Positions 53,641-58,987 of a DNA stretch of 58,987 nt are shown piece after piece. The stretch is from positions 1 to 58,987 of the forward strand of contig NZ_QOUX01000019.1 of the NCBI RefSeq assembly GCF_004116265.1, in the 5' to 3' direction. Each line of letters begins with the position of its first letter. The stretch's first letter is position 1. The notes beneath the pieces are model-generated. The model was not told the DNA's origin, made no database searches, and was given only the letters and a program-made list of their open reading frames with translations. The position numbers and the translations under genes are program-made. Source of the DNA: Anaerobacillus alkaliphilus. GTDB taxonomy: Bacteria > Bacillota > Bacilli > Bacillales > Anaerobacillaceae.

Positions 53641-54075
53641 GTGAATGTCATTACTACCTTTGAGGATCGCAGGCGCAAAAAGCAGTGGGATTTTGAGCGA
53701 CAAGTACTACGTAAACTTTCATTATCTACAATAAGAGGCTTCATTCATACACACTTCCCTTCAGTTTTTGAAGAGCAGAAAACTGGCGGCAGCTTTGTAG
53801 AAGACATTTGTGTTGACTTTGCCATTGATGCTTACCTTTTAGGAGCAGAGTTTAGTCGTTTTGGATATCATGGTGAAACTGCAATCTTGGTTCGAAGACG
53901 TTGCCAGGAAGAGTATGACGAACATGTAAATCATTTATATCATCAGCTATCTGGATTAATTTTTCAAAATGATCAAAACGATAACTTCTATATCTTATGT
54001 GAAGGCTTTATTTTATATTGGTGGGAAAAAGGCTTTTATGAAGGTGAAAAAAGATATCGGTTGAAATTACACTAA
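53641..54075 (+). CDS. DUF2521 family protein (YbaK type)
   Basis: A 144-aa conserved bacillus protein of unknown function, with a basic N-terminus (FEDRRRKKQWDFERQVLRKL) and an aromatic-rich C-terminus (YILCEGFILYWWEKGFYEG). The start is GTG 53641 behind AAGGAGGGG; an in-frame ATG at 53605 would place the SD within the gene. Its place before cwlD suggests, but does not prove, a spore-related role. Confidence 0.85.
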   Translation: MNVITTFEDRRRKKQWDFERQVLRKLSLSTIRGFIHTHFPSVFEEQKTGGSFVEDICVDFAIDAYLLGAEFSRFGYHGETAILVRRRCQEEYDEHVNHLYHQLSGLIFQNDQNDNFYILCEGFILYWWEKGFYEGEKRYRLKLH

Positions 54076-54082
54076 TTTAAGT

Positions 54083-54111
54083 TCATATTTTCCTCCTTGT
54101 CCCAATATACT
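54083..54111 (+). promoter_or_regulatory. candidate sigma-E promoter of cwlD
   Basis: TCATATT (54083-54089), 14-base spacer, AATATACT (54104-54111). This fits the sigma-E consensus (KMATATT and CATACAMT) at 7/7 and 6/8 positions. CwlD is a mother-cell and forespore gene in B. subtilis. Confidence 0.5.
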
Positions 54112-54137
54112 GTATGGAGACGATTGGAGGGAAGTAA

Positions 54138-54854
54138 ATGAGCAAGTGGTTAAAGGGAATAACATTTGCAACTGGATTTTTATTATTACTTTTTATCATT
54201 CAATATCAATTCGTAAGTACTGACACTGGATCATTATGGTCACTCCCTTTGTCGGGTAAAATAATCATTGTCGATGCAGGTCATGGCGGTATGGATGGAG
54301 GAGCAAGTTCCAAAGATGGTTTATTGGAAAAAGACGTTTCTTTAGAAATTAGCTTAATTCTTAGAGACTACCTTCAGGAAGCGGGAGCATTAGTGGTTAT
54401 GTCTAGGGTAGAGGATACTGACCTTGCCGATCCAGCCACAAAGGGAGTTCGAAAAAGAAAAGTTCAGGATTTAAAACGGAGAGTCCAGCTTGTGAATGAG
54501 ACTGGTGGAGATTTATTCGTTTCTCTTCACCTGAATGCGATCCCCTCACCCCGTTGGTCCGGTGCTCAAACCTTTTATAATCGGGCTTATGATGAAAATG
54601 AAAAGGTAGCAAGATTTATTCAAGATGAAATCAGAAAAAATCTAGAGAATACGAACCGGTTAGCTAAGCCAATTGGAAATGTATTTTTACTTAAACATGC
54701 TGAAATTCCAGGAGCTTTAGTTGAAGTAGGGTTTTTATCAAACCCAGCCGAAGCAGAGATGTTAAAATCTACAGCGTATCAACAAAAAATTGCTGCATCA
54801 ATTTATCAAGGAATTATGCGGTATTATACAAATGAACCAGCTCCTTCTTCATAA
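54138..54854 (+). CDS. cwlD: N-acetylmuramoyl-L-alanine amidase CwlD (cortex muramic-lactam synthesis)
   Basis: Cuts stem peptides from muramic acid in the spore cortex so that muramic-delta-lactam can form, which germination enzymes require. The 238-aa protein has an N-terminal membrane/signal segment (8-26) and an Amidase_3 domain with zinc ligands in DAGHGGMDGG, LEKDVSLEI, SLHLNA, and the catalytic Glu of VEVGFLSN. TTGGAGGG precedes ATG 54138. Its 3' end overlaps the terminator stem. Confidence 0.95.
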   Translation: MSKWLKGITFATGFLLLLFIIQYQFVSTDTGSLWSLPLSGKIIIVDAGHGGMDGGASSKDGLLEKDVSLEISLILRDYLQEAGALVVMSRVEDTDLADPATKGVRKRKVQDLKRRVQLVNETGGDLFVSLHLNAIPSPRWSGAQTFYNRAYDENEKVARFIQDEIRKNLENTNRLAKPIGNVFLLKHAEIPGALVEVGFLSNPAEAEMLKSTAYQQKIAASIYQGIMRYYTNEPAPSS

Positions 54855-54874
54855 TAAAGAAGGCTGGTTTTTTA
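54835..54874 (+). terminator. rho-independent terminator at the end of cwlD
   Basis: AACCAGC and CCTTCTT pair with AAGAAGG and CTGGTT (a 2-base bulge), followed by six T. The left arm is inside the last cwlD codons. Confidence 0.85.
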
Positions 54875-54971
54875 ATAACGACCTGTTATTACCGGAGAGC
54901 ACAATGTACAATGAATTTTGAAATGTGTGTTATACTAATTTTGTAATCGAATACATAAAGGGGTGTTTTGC

Positions 54972-56021
54972 TTGCTTACTCAAGAACAAATATTAGATGC
55001 TTTAAAAAATGTTAAAGAACCATTTATTAATAAAAGTATCGTTGAAATCGATGCAGTAAAAGAAATAAAAATTAAAGATGGTTTAGTTAGTGTAAAAATT
55101 GGAATTTCCAAAACTGGTACAGCGGAACAAATGAAGCTACAAGGTGAGATTGTTAATGTAATTAAACAAGCTGGAGCAGATTCAGTTGGTCTACGCTTTG
55201 AGCAATTCACAGATGAAGAATTAAGCAAGTTAGGTGTTGAGGCCCCTAAGGAATCAAAGTCTTTATTAGATGAAGGTGTAAAAACCACATTTATTGCTGT
55301 AACTAGTGGAAAAGGTGGAGTTGGAAAATCAACAGTATCAGTTAACCTTGCAACTTCTTTAGCACGCCTTGGTAAAAAAGTTGGTATTGTTGATGCTGAT
55401 ATTTATGGATTTAGTGTACCGGATATGATGGGGATTGAAGATAAACCAAAGGTTAAGAATGAAAGAATTTACCCTGTAACTAGAATGGGTGTACAAGTTA
55501 TATCAATGGGCTTCTTTGTACATGATAACTCGCCAATCGTTTGGCGTGGACCAATGTTAGGAAAAATGCTAAATAATTTCTTTACACAAGTTGAGTGGGA
55601 CGATTTAGATTATCTTATTTTAGACTTGCCTCCTGGAACAGGTGATGTTGCATTAGATGTACACACTATGCTTCCAAGCAGTAAAGAAATTATTGTTACT
55701 ACACCACACCCGACGGCAGCTTTTGTTGCAGCTAGAGCAGGGTTTATGGCTATTAAAACCGAGCACGAAATTCTAGGCGTAGTTGAGAATATGGCTTATT
55801 ATAAGAGTCAATTAACCGGAGAAAAAGAATTTGTTTTTGGGCAAGGTGGAGGAGAGCGACTAGCGAAAGAATTAAAAACAGATATTTTAGCGCAAATTCC
55901 ACTTGGACAACCTGAAATTGATGAAAAGGATTTTGCTCCATCAATTTATGCTGCTGACCATCCGATTGGACAAATATACATGAAAATGGCACAAAAAGTT
56001 ATTGATAAAATAGAGCAATAA
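54972..56021 (+). CDS. salA: Mrp/ApbC-family P-loop ATPase SalA
   Basis: P-loop ATPase of the Mrp/NBP35 family. The 349-aa protein has an N-terminal DUF59/MIP18-like domain (about 1-85) and the deviant Walker A SGKGGVGKST at 112-121, then DADIYGFSVPDMMG and LDLPPGTGD. I see no CxxC iron-sulfur motif, as in B. subtilis SalA, which acts on expression of scoC and exoproteases. The start is TTG 54972, 8 bases after AAAGGGG; a GTG at 54963 overlaps the SD. Confidence 0.93.
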   Translation: MLTQEQILDALKNVKEPFINKSIVEIDAVKEIKIKDGLVSVKIGISKTGTAEQMKLQGEIVNVIKQAGADSVGLRFEQFTDEELSKLGVEAPKESKSLLDEGVKTTFIAVTSGKGGVGKSTVSVNLATSLARLGKKVGIVDADIYGFSVPDMMGIEDKPKVKNERIYPVTRMGVQVISMGFFVHDNSPIVWRGPMLGKMLNNFFTQVEWDDLDYLILDLPPGTGDVALDVHTMLPSSKEIIVTTPHPTAAFVAARAGFMAIKTEHEILGVVENMAYYKSQLTGEKEFVFGQGGGERLAKELKTDILAQIPLGQPEIDEKDFAPSIYAADHPIGQIYMKMAQKVIDKIEQ

Positions 56022-56025
56022 AAAT

Positions 56026-56061
56026 AAAGAAACTCCTCTACGGTGATAGAGGAGTTTCTTT
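56026..56061. terminator. bidirectional terminator between salA and gerD
   Basis: Perfect 15-bp stem AAAGAAACTCCTCTA/TAGAGGAGTTTCTTT with a 6-base loop; A-rich before and T-rich after, so it can serve both convergent genes. Confidence 0.92.
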
Positions 56062-56660
56062 TAGTTTTCATTTCCTTCCTGTTCTTCCTCTTGTTCATCT
56101 TTTGCTGCTTCTTTCTTCATTTGTTCGCTTGCAACTTTACCGAGAATTTCATTGACCCTTGCTTTAAAGTACGGGCTTTCGAAAGAGTCAGCCATAATAT
56201 TCATCACCTGTTGTCGATAAGCTTGGCTTTTCATTAGGTCAAGTGCTGCTTGTTCCATCTCTGGATCTTGAAGAATGTCCATCATCATTGCTTGATACTC
56301 TGGATCCTTCATTAATACTTTTAATGTTTTTTCAACCTCAGCTTGTAGACTTTCAGCAAAGACTTTCGCAAATTCAGGATCCTGCATTAGCTCCTGCCAG
56401 AATTCCTTTCCTTGTTCTGAAGTTAACACTTGTTGAATAGTATCTCGAACAACTGCTTGTTCCAATATAATCTCTTGTTTTACTTCCTCATCACTTAAGA
56501 CCTCTTGAATAGATTGTTTACCTTCATCGGTCTTAAGCATATCAACCATCATCTTTTTAGTACTTTCATAATCAGGTTGACTTCCTTGATCCTCAACAGC
56601 AGCACAACCTGCAATAAGAAGCAACGTGAAGAGTAAGAGGAGCTTCTTTAAGCTTTTCAA
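56061..56660 (-). CDS. gerD: spore germination lipoprotein GerD
   Basis: Lipoprotein that clusters germinant receptors (germinosome) in the spore inner membrane. The 199-aa protein has a lipoprotein signal with lipobox LIAGC (Cys19), a helical core with repeated DPE motifs (MQDPEFAK, MKDPEYQA, LQDPEMEQ) and an acidic, Glu-rich tail. The start is TTG after GGGGCG. A sigma-G promoter lies upstream. Confidence 0.94.
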   Translation of the reverse strand: MKSLKKLLLLFTLLLIAGCAAVEDQGSQPDYESTKKMMVDMLKTDEGKQSIQEVLSDEEVKQEIILEQAVVRDTIQQVLTSEQGKEFWQELMQDPEFAKVFAESLQAEVEKTLKVLMKDPEYQAMMMDILQDPEMEQAALDLMKSQAYRQQVMNIMADSFESPYFKARVNEILGKVASEQMKKEAAKDEQEEEQEGNEN

Positions 56661-56667
56661 GGTATTC

Positions 56668-56712
56668 GCCCCTTTCGTATTATTTCATTTTTAATATGAA
56701 ACAATAGGGGCG
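56668..56712. repeat. inverted repeat over the gerD promoter
   Basis: CGCCCCT (56668-56674) and AGGGGCG (56706-56712) are perfect inverted repeats; inside, TTTCAT and ATGAAA are also inverted. The gerD -10 box lies within the repeat. Confidence 0.6.
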
Positions 56713-56721
56713 AAATTATCC
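56692..56721 (-). promoter_or_regulatory. sigma-G promoter of gerD
   Basis: On the minus strand the -35 box GGATA (56717-56721) and the -10 box CATATTA (56692-56698) are 18 bases apart. The -10 is a perfect sigma-G match. Confidence 0.7.
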
Positions 56722-56848
56722 AAAGCAATGTTTAAAAATAGTTCACATAATTTAAAGAGAAGGTAAATCTCTTGACACTAGTACTAGCTTTTTATTCACC
56801 ATTTTTGATACAATCAATTCGTTAATTACTTTAGATGGAGGATAAGGT

Positions 56849-57448
56849 GTGAATTCTAGAAAGGTAGTTTATTTATTTTTTACGACATTATTAATTGGAG
56901 CAGCTAGTGGTGCTTTCGTTGGATTTATTTTAGATTGGAGAACTTATTGGGACGGATTAATGTCCGGTGAGGTTGTTGATTTTATTCTAGTAATCATTTG
57001 GTTACTTGGAATAGGGGCTATGTGGAGTTTAATTAGCCAAATGGGATTTTACGCTTATTTAACAGTACACCGCTTTGGATTAGGTATCTTTAAGTCTTCA
57101 AAGATTTGGAACTCAATTCAAATCGTTGTTATCGCTTTTGTCTTACAGGGTCTCGTATATTTTAGATATACAGCTTTTGGAACAGAAGGTGAAACGATTT
57201 TCAGTTACATACTTATACCGCTATTATTATTTGTTTATGGTTTGTTAATAGCTTATATCAAAAGTACACAAACAAACTTTGGAGCGTTTATTCCAGCTTT
57301 ATTTTTCATTGTTGTTGTAACAACGCTTGAGTGGCTTCCTGCACTAAGAGTAAATGACCCTAAATGGTTGTGGATCTATCTTACTCCCTTATTAGTTGCA
57401 AATACATGGCAGATATTAATTCTGCACCGGCTTATTAACAAAAAATAA
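56849..57448 (+). CDS. kbaA: KinB-signalling pathway activation protein KbaA
   Basis: Membrane protein needed for full activity of the sporulation kinase KinB in B. subtilis. The 199-aa protein has about six hydrophobic segments (roughly 7-29, 42-60, 87-105, 116-136, 145-164 and 173-192) and the family motif QMGFYAYLTVHRFG near 66-79. The start is GTG 56849 behind TGGAGGATAAG. A TTGACA at 56773 with the palindrome CTAGTACTAG lies upstream, but no clear -10 box is spaced to it. Confidence 0.93.
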   Translation: MNSRKVVYLFFTTLLIGAASGAFVGFILDWRTYWDGLMSGEVVDFILVIIWLLGIGAMWSLISQMGFYAYLTVHRFGLGIFKSSKIWNSIQIVVIAFVLQGLVYFRYTAFGTEGETIFSYILIPLLLFVYGLLIAYIKSTQTNFGAFIPALFFIVVVTTLEWLPALRVNDPKWLWIYLTPLLVANTWQILILHRLINKK

Positions 57449-57455
57449 ATGAAAT

Positions 57456-57505
57456 AAAAAGGGTTAGCTCAACTATTTTTAGATAGTGAACTAGCCCTTT
57501 TTTTA
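57456..57505. terminator. bidirectional terminator between kbaA and pdaB
   Basis: GGGTTAG pairs with CTAGCCC and ACTAT with ATAGT; an A-run before and seven T after, between convergent genes. Confidence 0.88.
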
Positions 57506-57506
57506 A

Positions 57507-58268
57507 TTACTTTACTTCTGAACTTTTAGCTTCTGTGTGTGCGATTAACTCTGATACAGTAACAAAATCGTAACCTTTCTTTTTTAGACCATCTATAATA
57601 GTAGGGAGAGCTTTCTGAGTTTGTTTGACGCGGTCAGAGGCATGGAATAGAATAATATCGCCGCCTGTTACATTGTCCATAACATTAGAGATGATTTGTT
57701 CTACACCAGGATTAGTATAGTCTTTAGAGTCAACACTCCAGTGAATTAACTTATATTTTTGTGCTTCGGCAATTTTCAACACTCTCTTGTCAAAATTTCC
57801 ATTAGGTGGGCGAAGTAATTTAGGTACCTTATTAGTTAGCTCGTATAAAGTATTGTGAGCCATTTGTATATCTTTTCTTATTTTTTCATCCTCCCATTGA
57901 GGGTAATTCTCATATCTGTAGCCGTGGCTACCTATTTCATGACCGTCTTTTACAATTCTTTCAACAATATCTGGATGTCGCTCAGCCCAGGAAGCTGATA
58001 AAAAGAAGGTAGCATTATTGATCCCTTGATCTTTTAAAACATCTAAAATAGGAATTGCCTTCTCTTCGCCCCAACTTAAATTAAATGTTAAGGCTATTTT
58101 CTTTTCGTTTGTTTCCGCTTTATATATGGCCGTAGCTTCAGCAACAGGAGAGAAGACAGTAATCTGACTTCTTTCTACATATAAAATACCAGCTGTGAAA
58201 AAGGCTGCTATCACTACAATCATATATTGTTTAATTTTTTTACCGTTCCATATCCAAATAAAGTTCAT
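57507..58268 (-). CDS. pdaB: polysaccharide deacetylase-family sporulation protein PdaB
   Basis: Needed to keep spores stable after cortex synthesis in B. subtilis. The 253-aa protein has an N-terminal membrane anchor (about 14-33) and a NodB-like domain. The usual motif TFDDG reads TFNLSW here and the HxxxH-type motif reads SHGYRYENY, so metal ligands are altered; the later LRPPNGNFDKR and VDSKDYTNPG motifs are clear. ATG 58268 follows AAGGAGGGG; the frame from 58319 has no SD. Confidence 0.92.
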   Translation of the reverse strand: MNFIWIWNGKKIKQYMIVVIAAFFTAGILYVERSQITVFSPVAEATAIYKAETNEKKIALTFNLSWGEEKAIPILDVLKDQGINNATFFLSASWAERHPDIVERIVKDGHEIGSHGYRYENYPQWEDEKIRKDIQMAHNTLYELTNKVPKLLRPPNGNFDKRVLKIAEAQKYKLIHWSVDSKDYTNPGVEQIISNVMDNVTGGDIILFHASDRVKQTQKALPTIIDGLKKKGYDFVTVSELIAHTEAKSSEVK

Positions 58269-58301
58269 ATAACCCCTCCTTGTCCATTTATCTGCATTAT
58301 A

Positions 58302-58326
58302 TGTATGCTTTTTTGACAAGCTTTAT
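58302..58326 (-). promoter_or_regulatory. candidate sigma-E-type promoter of pdaB
   Basis: On the minus strand, ATA (58324-58326) as -35 core and CATACA (58302-58307) as -10 core are 16 bases apart, consistent with sigma-E. The match is short. Confidence 0.4.
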
Positions 58327-58414
58327 GAATAAAAAAGGTAAAAGAAGAAAATAATTCTCAGAGTAGCATTTTCTTTGAATAATTTATTTTTACATACATG
58401 GAAGGATGATTGAT

Positions 58415-58651
58415 GTGCTAGGTGTTATGTTAAACAATAAAGAAACTCAAGAAATTGAATATATGTTAAAAAGAGAGTTAGAGGAGCTATTATTAGATCT
58501 AACTGACTCAAGAATTGATGGTATTGTAAAAAGGGCTATGGAAGAAAGATATAAGATTATTTTTGGACTATATAAACGTTTTGCTTCACCAAAAGAGTGT
58601 TATAAATACATTCGGAGCAAGCAACAACGTTCTGAAAAATTTTCAGATTAA
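58415..58651 (+). CDS. small conserved-looking protein of unknown function
   Basis: About 78 aa, highly helical and charged (EIEYMLKRELEELLLDLTDSR, IVKRAMEERYKIIFGLYKRF). No domain recognised. GGAAGG at 58400-58405 suits GTG 58415; ATG 58406 would touch the SD and ATG 58427 is also possible. It lies between pdaB and the rRNA operon. The regular heptad-like Leu/Ile spacing suggests a helical bundle or coiled coil. Confidence 0.65.
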   Translation: MLGVMLNNKETQEIEYMLKRELEELLLDLTDSRIDGIVKRAMEERYKIIFGLYKRFASPKECYKYIRSKQQRSEKFSD

Positions 58652-58726
58652 ATGTTGATTTACAGGTTTTTAATATGATAAACAATAAAGCATCACTGTT
58701 GTATTAAAACTTTTTTTATAAAAATG

Positions 58727-58756
58727 TTGACTTAAATTTTATAAATGTGTTATATT
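58727..58756 (+). promoter_or_regulatory. rrn promoter P1
   Basis: TTGACT (58727-58732), 18-base spacer, TATATT (58751-58756). The first part of the 304-base gap (58652-58726) is AT-rich with nothing else recognised and might act as an UP element. Confidence 0.7.
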
Positions 58757-58803
58757 AACAAAGTCGCTGATTTGTTGAGTGACTGACGGATATAAAAAAG
58801 TTG

Positions 58804-58833
58804 TTGACAAAGATAGTTGTAACTTGTTATAAT
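58804..58833 (+). promoter_or_regulatory. rrn promoter P2
   Basis: TTGACA (58804-58809), 18-base spacer, TATAAT (58828-58833), a near-perfect sigma-A promoter. Confidence 0.8.
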
Positions 58834-58862
58834 TTAATCCTTGTTGTAAAAAACATATTGAT

Positions 58863-58882
58863 TGTTCTTTGAAAACTGAACA
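58863..58882 (+). promoter_or_regulatory. rrn antitermination BoxA region
   Basis: TGTTCTTTGAAAACTGAACA resembles the BoxA leader element that precedes Bacillus 16S genes and is bound by NusB-S10. Confidence 0.65.
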
Positions 58883-58955
58883 CACAGCCAAGCGAATTAA
58901 AGAGATAGTAAATATCTCGTCAATGAATTATTATTTTTGAGCTATATCAAACACT

Positions 58956-58987
58956 TTTATGGAGAGTTTGATCCTGGCTCAGGACGA
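58956..58987 (+). rRNA. 16S ribosomal RNA, 5' end (partial)
   Basis: The last 32 bases match the bacterial 16S 5' end, including GGAGAGTTTGATCCTGGCTC. The gene continues beyond the window. Confidence 0.97.

Noticed and set aside
56773-56790. Promoter TTGACA for kbaA
   Set aside because: No -10 box occurs 16-18 bases downstream; the nearby TACAAT at 56810 is much too far.

Overview
The window is a chromosomal core region of a low-GC, endospore-forming Firmicute of the Bacillaceae type. Evidence is the gene order (radA-disA-yacL-ispD-ispF-gltX-cysE-cysS-mrnC-rlmB-rae1-sigH-rpmG-secE-nusG, then the str, S10, spc and alpha ribosomal clusters, then ecfA1-ecfA2-ecfT-truA-rplM-rpsI), frequent TTG/GTG starts with strong Shine-Dalgarno (SD) sites, and sporulation/germination genes (sigH, an alpha/beta SASP, cwlD, gerD, kbaA, pdaB). 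The genus cannot be fixed from the sequence alone.

Layout. 1-121: right end of an IS3-family element, next to radA where clpC would be expected. 260-11902: DNA repair and c-di-AMP (radA, disA), isoprenoid genes (ispD, ispF), tRNA charging and cysteine synthesis under a Cys-type T-box (gltX, cysE, cysS), RNA maturation and decay genes (mrnC, rlmB, rae1) and sigH. 11903-12318: a long 7-bp repeat array. 12319-29472: rpmG, secE, nusG, rplK-rplA, rplJ-rplL behind an L10 leader, an rRNA methyltransferase-like gene, rpoB-rpoC, an L7Ae-like protein, rpsL-rpsG-fusA-tuf. 29473-31124: the str and S10 clusters are separated here by an array of a 52-bp repeat and an inverted gene for a NERD-domain protein. 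31125-46459: S10-spc-alpha superoperon with two tandem sigma-A promoters. 46510-50878: ECF transporter energizing module, truA, rplM-rpsI. 51081-52485: three minus-strand genes (two YsnF/AvaK-domain proteins and a SASP). 52680-58268: methyltransferase, DUF2521 protein, cwlD, salA, gerD, kbaA, pdaB. 58415-58987: a conserved-looking small ORF, tandem rrn promoters and the first bases of a 16S rRNA gene.

The genes mostly form one large transcription/translation block (RNA polymerase, ribosomal proteins, elongation factors, protein export via SecE/SecY) with regulatory RNA leaders between them: a T-box, the L10 leader, two matching hairpins before rplK and rplA that look like L1 sites, an rplM leader, an rpsJ leader, and a double hairpin before rpoA. 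The spore-related genes at the right end carry recognisable sigma-G or sigma-E promoters.

The least explained parts are: the 52-bp tandem array plus NERD gene between tuf and rpsJ; a dispersed family of 7-bp tandem repeats arranged as hairpins at four intergenic sites; a small hairpin that would bring a distant SD to the right distance from the nusG start codon; non-terminator hairpins in three successive spacers of the str cluster; and the paired hairpins before rpoA. I found no obviously new defence or metabolic system.
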